Positions 41,278-50,384 of a stretch of DNA of 64,000 nucleotides are shown here, one piece after another. The notes under the pieces were generated by a model that saw only the letters and a program-made list of their open reading frames with translations, searched no databases and was not told the DNA's origin. The DNA comes from Lachnospiraceae bacterium NE2001 (lineage in GTDB: Bacteria > Bacillota > Clostridia > Lachnospirales > Lachnospiraceae). A program made the translations under genes and the position numbers. How positions within the stretch are numbered: position 1 is the first letter of the stretch; every line of letters begins with the position of its first letter. Where the stretch lies: positions 207,694-271,693 of the forward strand of contig FOEK01000001.1 in the NCBI GenBank assembly GCA_900110635.1, read 5' to 3'.

Positions 41278-42066
41278 ATGAGATTCAGACCGTGTATTGA
41301 TATTCATGATGGAAAAGTTAAGCAGATAGTTGGTGGTACGCTTTCTGATGAGCAAGGCGCTGATACAAATTATGTATCAGAGTATGGAGCAGACTATTTT
41401 GGCAGGCTTTATAGAACCTGTAATGTTCCGGGCGGACATATAATACTTCTAAATAAAGCTGGAACAAAGGAATATATGGAGGATATCCGTGCAGCCGCTG
41501 AGGCTATGAAGGAGTACCCGGGCGGCTTTATGATAGGAGGAGGAGTAACGACAGATAATGCTCAGGAATACCTGAAGCTTGGGGCTTCCCATGTGATCGT
41601 TACGTCTTATGTTTTCCGCGATGGACTTATAGATTATGACAGACTTGAGGAGCTTGTGAATGAGATAGGCAAGGAACACCTGGTTCTCGACCTGTCCTGC
41701 AGAAAACGTCAAAACTCCGATGGGTCATATGGCTATTATATTGTAACTGACAGATGGCAGAATTATACAGATACTGAGCTCAGTCACAGTACGCTGGATA
41801 TGCTGAGCAAGTATTGCGATGAGTATCTGATTCATGCAGTTGACGTTGAAGGAAAACGATGCGGCGTTGACCAGGAGCTTCTGAAGCTACTGGGTCAGTG
41901 GAGCGGTACACTGCCAATTACCTATGCAGGCGGAGTATCCAGTTTTGAGGATATGGACCTAATAAGCGAGCTCGGCCAGGGCAAGGTAGATGTTACCATC
42001 GGAAGTGCACTCTCTATCTTCGGAGGAGATATGGACTTCAATGAAGTAGTAAATTACAGCAAGTAG
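41278..42066 (+). CDS. hisA: HisA, eukaryotic-type phosphoribosylformimino isomerase
   Basis: GGAGAAGGGT places the start at ATG 41278 (MRFRPCIDIHDGKVKQIVGG), giving 262 residues; ATG 41260 is upstream of that site. The fold is the HisA/HisF beta-alpha barrel: catalytic Asp in PCIDIHDG, GGGVTT at the phosphate site, and IHAVDVEGKRCGVDQELL plus YAGGVSS in the second half. The exact wording (PCIDIHDGKVKQIVGG, GGFMIGGGVTTDNA) is that of the eukaryotic-type HisA branch (TIGR02129), not the usual bacterial one. It catalyses the ProFAR to PRFAR isomerisation of histidine synthesis. No other his gene is in the window. Confidence 0.88.
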   Translation: MRFRPCIDIHDGKVKQIVGGTLSDEQGADTNYVSEYGADYFGRLYRTCNVPGGHIILLNKAGTKEYMEDIRAAAEAMKEYPGGFMIGGGVTTDNAQEYLKLGASHVIVTSYVFRDGLIDYDRLEELVNEIGKEHLVLDLSCRKRQNSDGSYGYYIVTDRWQNYTDTELSHSTLDMLSKYCDEYLIHAVDVEGKRCGVDQELLKLLGQWSGTLPITYAGGVSSFEDMDLISELGQGKVDVTIGSALSIFGGDMDFNEVVNYSK

Positions 42067-42076
42067 GAGTAGTAGT

Positions 42077-44434
42077 ATGAAGAGGTTTAAGAATAGTGTT
42101 GCAGTAGTTATTGCAATGATGATGTGTGTATCCATGGCGGCCTGTGGCGGTAGTAACAATGTGGAGGTTGAGCCACCTGTAGATGGTGATGGATACGACA
42201 ACACCCAGAGTGCTACGGAGGATACGGATACTACGAGCACTGATACTGACAGCTCCAGTACAGATACCGTGGAGATTGCATCCAGTTCTCTCACAGGTAC
42301 AGGACCAGCTACAAAGGAAGATGCCTTTAATACAGAGGGTGGAAACACTAGTGCCCAGCTGAAGGACGGAGATGTGCTGGTGGATATAAACTTCGATGAT
42401 AACGATGTGGACGGATTTATGTCCTATACAAATGGCGGTACATTTGATCTGAAAAATGAGGACGGCCAGCTGGTGGCTACTATAAAGAACTGCGGTGGTC
42501 TGGACTATGCAAACCAGATATACTGGGATGGCTTTGGTCTCAGCGAACACTGTGTTTATACCTATAGCTTTGACATATCATCAGATATTGAGCGTAAGGT
42601 GGAATATCGTCTTCAGATAAATGGTGGCGATTACCATGCTTATCAGGGTGAGAAGATCGATGTTGGTCCTGAAGTAACGAACTTCACTGTTGACTTCGAG
42701 ATGGCTGAGGAGTCTGACCCTGCTCCACGTATAGTCTTCAATATGGGCAAGATGGAGGATATGTCCTCTGATCCTGGCGAGCATAATATATATATAGATA
42801 ACATAAAGCTTCAGGTTAAGGACGCGTCAAATGCTATCGAGGTGTCAGCGCTTCCAACATATGTAAATGTGGCTGTTAACCAGATGGGTTATAAACCGGA
42901 TGATAAGAAGTTTGCAGTGGTCAAGACAGAAACAACTGGTGATGAGGAATTCATCGTTTGTGATGCTAATACAAATGAAACTGTATATGCAGGAAAACTG
43001 GGCGACCCGATCCATGACTATGGTGCTGATATAGAAGTAAGACAGGCTGACTTCTCAGACTTTTCTGAGGAAGGCGAGTACTATGTTTATACAGAGGAAG
43101 GCGCCAGCTATACATTTGGCATATATGATAACCCTTATACGGATATATATCGTGACACAGTTCTTATGCTTTACAGACAGAGATGTGGTATTGCTCTTGA
43201 GAATAATGGCGTCTTTGATCATCCAGAGTGTCATACAAGTGAGGCTGTGGTTTATGGAAATGAGAGCACAAAGGTCGATGTCAGTGGCGGCTGGCACGAT
43301 GCAGGTGATTATGGAAGATACACAGTATCCACAGCAAAGACAATTGCTGACCTTCTGAACAGCTATCAGGACTTCGGTGTTGAGGATGATGAAATGGGTA
43401 TACCAGAAAGTGGAAATGGTATCCCTGACATACTTGATGAGGCACGAGTAGGTCTTGACTGGATGCTTAAGATGCAGGATCCAGAAACTGGCGGAGTTTA
43501 TCACAAGGTAACCTGTGCTGTATTCCCTGATACAGTGGCTCCTGAAGAGGAGACAGACGAACTGATCCTTTCGCCTATATCAGTTACTGCGACAGCGGAC
43601 TTCGCAGCTTGTCTTGCTAAGGCCAGCGTTATGTATAAGGATATCGATGCTGATTTTAGTGCAGAGGCACTAGAGGCGGCTGAGAAGGCGTGGGATTATA
43701 TATCTGGTCTCGATACCTTTAAGGGCTTCAAGAATCCTAAAGAGATCGTTACTGGCGAGTATTCAGATGACAAGACTCTGGATGAGAGATACTGGGCAGC
43801 TGTTGAACTCTATCTTGCTGGTTACGAGGATACGAAGGACTTTATTACAAAGACAGATGCAAATGATATAAATGAAGATTTAGGCTGGGCAGCTGTTGGC
43901 CTTTATGCAAGCTATGATCTGGCGCTATGTGATGATTCGGAGCTGGCTGCAAAGGGCAAGGAACAGATAGTATCCTTCGCTGATGAGCTGGTTGCACAGT
44001 CCAAAAAGACTGGCTACTTCCTTGGCTTTGGAAGCAACTTCTTCTGGGGAAGCAATATGAATGTTGCAAACCAGGGAGAGGCTCTTTATATGGCAGAAAA
44101 GGTTACAGGAGATGCAGCTTATGGTGAGCTGGCAAAGCATCAGCTGGATTATCTGCTTGGAACTAATGCTATGGGTTACTGCTTCGTAACAGGTTATGGT
44201 ACATTTTCACCTGAGAATCCTCATCACAGACCTTCACAGGTTGCTGGTCAGGCGGTAAGTGGTATGCTGGTTGGTGGACCTAACAAGAATCTGGAGGATC
44301 CATACGCTATAGCAGTTTTGACTGAGGAGAGCCCGGCTACCAGTTATGTGGATAATGTACAGAGCTATTCGACAAATGAGGTGGCTATTTACTGGAATTC
44401 ACCACTTATTTATCTTCTTGCAGCAGAACAGTAA
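42077..44434 (+). CDS. GH9 endoglucanase lipoprotein with CBM and Ig-like module
   Basis: The 785-residue protein has a lipoprotein signal ending MAAC with Cys23, so it should be anchored to the membrane. Residues about 30-90 are a Thr/Ser/Asp linker. Residues about 95-255 (DVLVDINFDDNDVDGF) look like a CBM4/9-type carbohydrate-binding module. Residues about 260-355 (YVNVAVNQMGYKPDD) are the CelD-type N-terminal Ig-like domain. The GH9 catalytic domain follows: GGWHDAGDYGRY with the catalytic Asp pair near 408, NPHHRPS, and NEVAIYWNSP with the general-acid Glu near 768. It hydrolyses cellulose or mixed-linkage glucans at the cell surface. It starts 10 bases after hisA. Confidence 0.93.
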   Translation: MKRFKNSVAVVIAMMMCVSMAACGGSNNVEVEPPVDGDGYDNTQSATEDTDTTSTDTDSSSTDTVEIASSSLTGTGPATKEDAFNTEGGNTSAQLKDGDVLVDINFDDNDVDGFMSYTNGGTFDLKNEDGQLVATIKNCGGLDYANQIYWDGFGLSEHCVYTYSFDISSDIERKVEYRLQINGGDYHAYQGEKIDVGPEVTNFTVDFEMAEESDPAPRIVFNMGKMEDMSSDPGEHNIYIDNIKLQVKDASNAIEVSALPTYVNVAVNQMGYKPDDKKFAVVKTETTGDEEFIVCDANTNETVYAGKLGDPIHDYGADIEVRQADFSDFSEEGEYYVYTEEGASYTFGIYDNPYTDIYRDTVLMLYRQRCGIALENNGVFDHPECHTSEAVVYGNESTKVDVSGGWHDAGDYGRYTVSTAKTIADLLNSYQDFGVEDDEMGIPESGNGIPDILDEARVGLDWMLKMQDPETGGVYHKVTCAVFPDTVAPEEETDELILSPISVTATADFAACLAKASVMYKDIDADFSAEALEAAEKAWDYISGLDTFKGFKNPKEIVTGEYSDDKTLDERYWAAVELYLAGYEDTKDFITKTDANDINEDLGWAAVGLYASYDLALCDDSELAAKGKEQIVSFADELVAQSKKTGYFLGFGSNFFWGSNMNVANQGEALYMAEKVTGDAAYGELAKHQLDYLLGTNAMGYCFVTGYGTFSPENPHHRPSQVAGQAVSGMLVGGPNKNLEDPYAIAVLTEESPATSYVDNVQSYSTNEVAIYWNSPLIYLLAAEQ

Positions 44435-44512
44435 TATAATTGGCCGGTGTATAGTAATGAATACTAGCCGAACAAAGAATCGGCAAAATATAAGCAGCGT
44501 GGAATTAACAAA

Positions 44513-47194
44513 ATGGACAGTGAAACTGTAGTGGTAGAACAACAGAATAAGACAGAGGACCGTGAAAAAAGCGGCAATGTGTTTGGCAGATTCTGGAGTC
44601 GTAACTGGTCGTGGATAATATCCACGACCGTTACGGCTGTATTTATGCTGGTCATCATGAAGATACTTAAGGTTGCACCTTTTGGAACCTACGGCTTCAC
44701 ACTGGTTGACAGCATTCATCAGTATGTGCCATTTTTTAGTGACTTTCAGGAGAAGCTGAAGACAGGCGATAATCTATTCTATACCTGGGATGTGGGTATG
44801 GGACAGAACTTCCAGTCCCTTCTTTTATATTATATGGCATCGCCACTGAACCTTATAATCTACTTTGTATCCCGCAGGCATATAATGACCGTAATGTCCT
44901 GCCTTATCTCTCTAAAGATGGCCATATCATCAGGTACATTTAGCTTTTTCCTTTCCAGGAGAAAAGGGAAGATCACCAACAATATGATGATAGTTGCACT
45001 GGGTATTGCTTATGGCCTGAACAACTATATGTGTGGTTATCTCTGGAATCTTATGTGGCTGGACTGCATTATGGTTCTGCCTCTCATCATACTCGGCTAT
45101 GAGCGTCTGATTAAGAAACAGGATCCAAGGCTGTATATATTGGCGCTTTTTTACAGTCTGTACTGTAACTATTATATATCATTTATTATATGTATATTCC
45201 TGGTTCTCTGGTTCCTTACAAATGGCCATACTAATATCAAAAAGTTCTTTTTTGATGGCCTGAGGTTTGCGGGGGCTTCTCTTCTTGCTGCGGCTATGTC
45301 GGGACTGTCTCTCTTGGTTTCTTATCTGGGAATTATGAAAACTGCATCTGCAGGAACGGACTTTCCAAAGTGGAACTGGTATCAGAATTTCTTTGAAATG
45401 ATAAAGAACCAGTTTTTCCTTACAAAGCCTATCAATATGAATAATTTTGATGGCCCAGCCAATCTCTACTGTGGAACCCTGACCATTATTATGCTATTTA
45501 TCTACATCTTCTCAAACAAGATAGATAAATGGGAGAAAACGGGAAGGATAATTCTGCTCACTATATTCCTAGTCAGTATGAATCAGGAGCTGCTGAACTT
45601 TATCTGGCACGGTTTTCACGATCAATATGGTATTCCAAACCGTTTCTCGTTCCTCTATATTTTTACGCTCCTTGTGGTTTGCTATGATATGACTGTGCGT
45701 CTTCGAAAGACACATATAGTATCGGTGCTTGTGGGAATCGCGCTTTCGGTGGCATTTTTTCTCACCTGTTACTTTACGGTTGGTTTTTCAGAAGTAAAAT
45801 CTGTCTCATATTATATCGCTGCAACGCTGTTTTTGATGGGAATATATGGAGTGCTCCTGATATTCAGACAAATAAACTTCCTTCCAGTTAAGATAAATAC
45901 CATCTTTCTTGGAATACTGGTTATTCTTGAGATTATTACAAATGCAGCCGTAGGTCTTGTTTCAAGAACGCCTGCAAGTGGTGATTATTATCTTCAGTAC
46001 ACTGAGGAAATGGAGGATGCCACGGCTAAGATAAAAGAACAGGCGAAGTCGAAGGGGCTTACCTTCTACCGTGAGGAGGTAGTTGATCCTATTCTGCTGG
46101 ATGAAAACACCTACAACAATATGAGAAGTATTGGTACATTTTGCTCCACAGTAAGAGGTGATATGGTTCAGGTTATGTCCTACCTGGGCTTCTACACTGG
46201 CGCCAACGAGTTTATCTATATGGGCGCGACTCCTATGACAAATGACATCTTTGGAGTGAGATACATCTACGTGAGAAATGATACATATTTCCCAGTATCA
46301 GATGATCTTACACCTGTCTTCACCACAGATGATATGGTCGTGTATGAAAATACCTCTGCTATGCCGGTGGCCTATGGAGTTAATAAGGATGTACTTACGC
46401 TGTGGAATTATTTAAGCTACAACAGCGCAGCCGTGCTGAATAATTTTGCCCAGTGTGCTACTAATGAAAGGGCAGATATATTCGAGACAGTTTATCCGGT
46501 ATTCGGTGTTTCGGGTTCTGACTGTGATGCAAGCTACGATTCTGATAATCCTAGCTCTATCGCGTTTAGTAATGGTATATCTGAGGATATGGCAGTAAAT
46601 GCCAGCTTCGAGGTGGAAGAGGATAATAGATATTTCATCAATATAAGATGTAATTTTATAAATGAGATAACCTATACTTTAAATGGCGAAGAACAGACTG
46701 AGGACAGATATATGGCTCAGATGATGGATCTGGGCAATCTTAAAGAGGGCGATGTGGTTCATCTTAAGATTAAGTTCTCTGACAGTCACGCATCTGATGG
46801 AACTATTTCGGTTCATACCGCTACGCTTAACGAGGATGCTCTGACTTCCTTCAGGGCGCATCTGATCACGAGACAGATGAATGTTGCCGAGTTCAGAGAT
46901 GGCTATGTCAAGGGCGATATAACTCTGGATGAGGATCAGCTGATATTTATGTCTGTGCCATATGACGAAGGCTGGACTGTATATCTGGATGGCGCGAAGA
47001 TCGAACCTACTAAAGTAGCGGATGCATTTCTGGGTATAGAAGCAGGAGCAGGAAAGCATACTGTTGAAATGAAATATGTACCTGAAGGCTTCCGCATGGG
47101 ACTGGTGATCAGTATCGTTGGCTGGATAGTATTTGCTACTTTATGCATATTTATGTCATTGAAAAAAAATACAAAAAAAAGTATAATCAAATAA
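44513..47194 (+). CDS. YfhO family polytopic membrane protein
   Basis: The 893-residue protein has about twelve to fourteen membrane helices after a charged N-terminus. The first extracytoplasmic loop contains DSIHQYVPFFSDFQEKLKTG, and FLVSMNQELLNFIWHGFHDQ occurs later. The C-terminal extracellular beta-rich region ends in a further helix and basic tail (SLKKNTKKSIIK). This is the YfhO layout (PF09586), a GT-C-like family that in Bacillus and Listeria glycosylates teichoic acid. It probably adds sugars to wall polymers outside the membrane. It follows the GH9 gene by 78 bases. Confidence 0.9.
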   Translation: MDSETVVVEQQNKTEDREKSGNVFGRFWSRNWSWIISTTVTAVFMLVIMKILKVAPFGTYGFTLVDSIHQYVPFFSDFQEKLKTGDNLFYTWDVGMGQNFQSLLLYYMASPLNLIIYFVSRRHIMTVMSCLISLKMAISSGTFSFFLSRRKGKITNNMMIVALGIAYGLNNYMCGYLWNLMWLDCIMVLPLIILGYERLIKKQDPRLYILALFYSLYCNYYISFIICIFLVLWFLTNGHTNIKKFFFDGLRFAGASLLAAAMSGLSLLVSYLGIMKTASAGTDFPKWNWYQNFFEMIKNQFFLTKPINMNNFDGPANLYCGTLTIIMLFIYIFSNKIDKWEKTGRIILLTIFLVSMNQELLNFIWHGFHDQYGIPNRFSFLYIFTLLVVCYDMTVRLRKTHIVSVLVGIALSVAFFLTCYFTVGFSEVKSVSYYIAATLFLMGIYGVLLIFRQINFLPVKINTIFLGILVILEIITNAAVGLVSRTPASGDYYLQYTEEMEDATAKIKEQAKSKGLTFYREEVVDPILLDENTYNNMRSIGTFCSTVRGDMVQVMSYLGFYTGANEFIYMGATPMTNDIFGVRYIYVRNDTYFPVSDDLTPVFTTDDMVVYENTSAMPVAYGVNKDVLTLWNYLSYNSAAVLNNFAQCATNERADIFETVYPVFGVSGSDCDASYDSDNPSSIAFSNGISEDMAVNASFEVEEDNRYFINIRCNFINEITYTLNGEEQTEDRYMAQMMDLGNLKEGDVVHLKIKFSDSHASDGTISVHTATLNEDALTSFRAHLITRQMNVAEFRDGYVKGDITLDEDQLIFMSVPYDEGWTVYLDGAKIEPTKVADAFLGIEAGAGKHTVEMKYVPEGFRMGLVISIVGWIVFATLCIFMSLKKNTKKSIIK

Positions 47195-47249
47195 GGTGTG
47201 ACATGGGGAGAAAAACCCCTGTCATATAATCGAATAATGAGGTGTTGAT

Positions 47250-49019
47250 ATGAATAAATTAAGGAAAATGGAGCCAAAGCAGCTAGCTCTTATCACAGCT
47301 GCTATCATTGCAGTTTTAGGTGTTGTTGGGGTGCTCCTTTCGAAGAATCTTGTTGTTGTCGGAATCATTATGGTGGTGCTTCAGGCTGCAGTAGCATTCT
47401 TCATATTAAGTACTGGTTCTGAGCAGGCACAGGAGAAGACACAGAGTGATAAATATAGAAAGCTCTTTAAGAATCTTCCTATTGGATTTGCTCAGGCAAA
47501 GATAATAATTGATCCTGCTGGAGATGTAATCGGTTATCAGCTTGAGGATGCCAACAATACATTTGGCTCATATTTCAATCTTGATAGAGAAGAGTACGTC
47601 GGAAAGGTTCTTGGCGACAGTCATATAGAGGTTCTTCAGGATATCAACGCCTGGTTCAAGGCTTACAACACTTCCGGTACAAAGGAAGGCGACCTTATGG
47701 ACGTTGAGATAACTATGGAGAAGCTTGGTAAGGTCTTCAACACAGTTATGTATAAGTCTGAGGCTGACTATATCAATATGGTAGTTATTGATGTAACAGA
47801 GCAGAAGGAGACAGAGGCAAAGCTCTCCAAGGCTATCACAGATGCAAATGCAGCTTACAAGACACAGGCAGAGTTCCTTGCAAACATGAGCCACGAGATC
47901 CGTACACCTATCAACGGAATCCTGGGTATGATCCAGCTTACACTTATGGCTGATGATCTTCAGGCTGATTATAGAGATAACCTTATTACAGCAAAGAATT
48001 GTGCAGACAACCTGCTTCGTCTTATCAATGATATCCTGGATATTAGTAAGCTTGAAGCTGGTAAGTACAAGATCAAAGAAGAGATTTGCGACATTAAGGC
48101 TTCTATCGAGGAGACAGTTGCAGCTCACGTTCCAGCTGCAGACGGCAAGAATATTGCCCTGGATCTCTCATTTGGAAACAATATGCCTAAGCTTGTTCGT
48201 GCTGATGGACAGCGTATACAGCAGGTACTTAACTGCTTACTGTCAAATGCTATTAAGTTCACTTCAGATGGCGGAGTAAGAGTTAAGATAGCAGCACTTG
48301 ATGATTCAGCAGATACAATAAGACTTAGAATTGCTGTTGCCGATACTGGTATCGGTATCTCAGATTCAGATATGAGTAAGCTCTTTGTGAGATTCTCACA
48401 GGTAGATGGTTCAGATACAAGAAAGTATGGTGGTTCAGGACTTGGACTCGTTATCTCCAAGCAGATAACAGAGCTGATGAATGGTACTATCTCTGTTCAG
48501 AGTAAGGAAGGAATTGGTTCAACATTCATTGCTGAGATTCCTGTGAAGGTAGTAAAGGCTGCTGATGCGGAAGTTGAAGAGATTAAGAAAGAAGATCCAG
48601 CTATCTACTCTATCAACAATGCAAATGGCAAGAATGCCCGTATCCTTGTTGCTGAGGATGAGCCAGTTAACCAGCAGGTTATCGGAAAGCTCCTTGGTAT
48701 GGCAGGCTTCTCCTATGATATAGCAGAAAATGGAGAAAAGGCTGTAGAGCTCTATAAGGAGAAGACTTATGATGCAGCACTCTTTGATGTGCAGATGCCA
48801 GTTATGGATGGTATAGCTGCAACTCAGGAGATTCGTAAGATTGAGTCTGAGAACAAAAAGCCTCGTCTTCCAATCATCGCAGTTACAGCAAGAGCAATGT
48901 TTGGTGACAAAGAGCGTATCATGCAGAATCAGCTTGATGATTATATAGCTAAGCCATATAACCTCAACACAGTAGTTGATACACTTAACAAATACATCGA
49001 AAAGGACGAAGATAAATAA
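47250..49019 (+). CDS. Hybrid sensor histidine kinase (2 TM-PAS-HisKA-HATPase-REC)
   Basis: The 589-residue protein has two membrane segments (about 11-30 and 34-53) with a minimal loop. A PAS-like domain (about 70-185, KLFKNLPIGFAQAKI and MVVIDVTEQKETE) follows. The HisKA box has phospho-His215 in MSHEIRTPING, and the ATPase has N-box NCLLSNAIKFT, G1 DTGIGI and G2 GGSGLGL. The C-terminal receiver domain has EDEPVNQQ and phospho-Asp513 in FDVQMPVMDG. It senses through PAS, perhaps at the membrane, and relays phosphate to its own receiver. TGAGGTG precedes ATG 47250. No cognate HPt protein or output regulator is adjacent. Confidence 0.94.
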   Translation: MNKLRKMEPKQLALITAAIIAVLGVVGVLLSKNLVVVGIIMVVLQAAVAFFILSTGSEQAQEKTQSDKYRKLFKNLPIGFAQAKIIIDPAGDVIGYQLEDANNTFGSYFNLDREEYVGKVLGDSHIEVLQDINAWFKAYNTSGTKEGDLMDVEITMEKLGKVFNTVMYKSEADYINMVVIDVTEQKETEAKLSKAITDANAAYKTQAEFLANMSHEIRTPINGILGMIQLTLMADDLQADYRDNLITAKNCADNLLRLINDILDISKLEAGKYKIKEEICDIKASIEETVAAHVPAADGKNIALDLSFGNNMPKLVRADGQRIQQVLNCLLSNAIKFTSDGGVRVKIAALDDSADTIRLRIAVADTGIGISDSDMSKLFVRFSQVDGSDTRKYGGSGLGLVISKQITELMNGTISVQSKEGIGSTFIAEIPVKVVKAADAEVEEIKKEDPAIYSINNANGKNARILVAEDEPVNQQVIGKLLGMAGFSYDIAENGEKAVELYKEKTYDAALFDVQMPVMDGIAATQEIRKIESENKKPRLPIIAVTARAMFGDKERIMQNQLDDYIAKPYNLNTVVDTLNKYIEKDEDK

Positions 49020-49030
49020 GACTTGAGTTT

Positions 49031-49062
49031 GAGTGTGCCACTTGGTGGCACACTCTTTTTTT
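49031..49062 (+). terminator. Rho-independent terminator
   Basis: GAGTGTGCCAC (49031-49041) pairs perfectly with GTGGCACACTC (49045-49055) around TTG, followed by seven T. It closes the histidine kinase gene. Confidence 0.92.
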
Positions 49063-49430
49063 ATGCCTTGTAGTAAAAAAGAAAAAATAGTTGACATAAA
49101 GTAGTTTACACTTTGATTTTTTGGACTCTTTTTGTTCGTTATATTTCACAAGGTCGATTGTGTAAAATGTCTTTTTGGACGCTTTATTCGCAACTATAAT
49201 TAACAAAAATTCGATAGTCAGTCAAAACCGGTCAAGAACGGTCGAAAAAAAGCGCCAAGAAATCTAGCATTTTTGACCTAAAATTCCGAGTTCTTGGCTA
49301 AAATGGGGGATTCCTGCTCGCATAATGCTAGAATTTGTTGCGCAACATAATCTAGCATTTGACCGGTGGAGGGGTCCCTTTTTTAGTGATACTCTTTTCA
49401 CACGATCACCTCGGGAAAGGAGGGGAGATG
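49063..49430 (+). promoter_or_regulatory. Regulatory region of the Tad pilus operon with repeated TCTAGCATTT
   Basis: No gene is visible in these 368 bases. AATCTAGCATTT occurs at 49261-49272 and 49349-49360, both followed within two bases by GACC, and an inverted AATGCTAGAATT lies at about 49324-49335. ACCGGTC and ACGGTC strings cluster at 49227-49243, and TATAAT occurs at 49195-49200 with a weak -35. The repeats look like operator sites for one regulator controlling the pilus genes. Confidence 0.45.
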
Positions 49431-50381
49431 ATGAAAACCTACAATGTAGGTCTTTGTGATAAGGACCTGGATTATGTCTCGCAGCTGATGGACTACGTAA
49501 ACAGCAGAAGAGATATGGGGATATATGTTACAGCCTTCACGGGGATGTCGGAGGTTGAAGCGTACCTAAAGGTTCAGGACCTGGATCTGGTAGTTACAAG
49601 TGACACCAGTTCTTGTGAAGAAACGGAGGAGGGCTATCTGTATCAGGATGTCAAAGTGGCTCAGCTTACTGAGTATAAGGAATATCCCAGAGGATGGAAG
49701 AACACAAACGAGAACCTTCGTTATATATTCAAATTCCAGAGGGCTGACCTGATAACAGATGAGATAAAAGGTCTCTTGGATACTAAAACCACGGTTAGAG
49801 ATATTCACGGCTTCTATGCTGTCTATTCACCTCTTGGAAGATGTGGAAAAACAAGACTGGCAAAAGCGCTCGCACGAGATGACGAGGTGAGAGGAGGGCT
49901 ATATGTTGCAATGGAGGATTTTTGTCAGGACCTGGAGTCTCTGGATAATAACCTGCTGTATCTACTCAAATCCAACTCACCTGAACTTGAAGAAGCCGTG
50001 TCTTCTGGTATTCGTACTGAGAAGGGTTTCCATAGCCTGATTTTGTCGGGAGTATATATGGATACGCATGATGTCACCCTTGAGGATATGGAGAGACTGA
50101 AGACCTGTCTTCTCAAGCCAGGAAGATTTACAAGCATTGTATTCGACATAGGGAGTGCTGCGCTGGGAGACTTAAGGATACTGAATCTTTTTGACAGGAT
50201 ATATATGCCGGTAATTGATGATGAGGTATCAGTGAAAAAACTGGAGGTGTTTAAGAAGCTGCTTAAGGATATGGGGCAGAGAGGTCTTATGACAAAAATG
50301 ATTCAGACTCAGGTTCCAGATGTCGATCTGGATAGCAGCGAGATGGAAAGAACACTTTGGAGGCTTGAGCAGGAGGAATAA
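49431..50381 (+). CDS. TadZ/CpaE-like pilus assembly ATPase, degenerate
   Basis: AAAGGAGGGG gives good spacing to ATG 49431 (49428 is also possible). The 316-residue protein has an N-terminal receiver-like atypical domain (TYNVGLCDKDLDYVSQLMDY and VVTSDTSS) as in TadZ/CpaE. Then a P-loop ATPase core follows: YSPLGRCGKTRLAKAL, where the deviant Walker A SPLGRCGKT has replaced K-GGVGKT. FDIGSAALGD and DRIYMPVIDD mark later strands. Such proteins position the pilus machine at the membrane. It starts the Tad operon, and the next gene begins 3 bases after its stop. ATP hydrolysis may be weak. Confidence 0.75.
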   Translation: MKTYNVGLCDKDLDYVSQLMDYVNSRRDMGIYVTAFTGMSEVEAYLKVQDLDLVVTSDTSSCEETEEGYLYQDVKVAQLTEYKEYPRGWKNTNENLRYIFKFQRADLITDEIKGLLDTKTTVRDIHGFYAVYSPLGRCGKTRLAKALARDDEVRGGLYVAMEDFCQDLESLDNNLLYLLKSNSPELEEAVSSGIRTEKGFHSLILSGVYMDTHDVTLEDMERLKTCLLKPGRFTSIVFDIGSAALGDLRILNLFDRIYMPVIDDEVSVKKLEVFKKLLKDMGQRGLMTKMIQTQVPDVDLDSSEMERTLWRLEQEE

Positions 50382-50384
50382 CTA

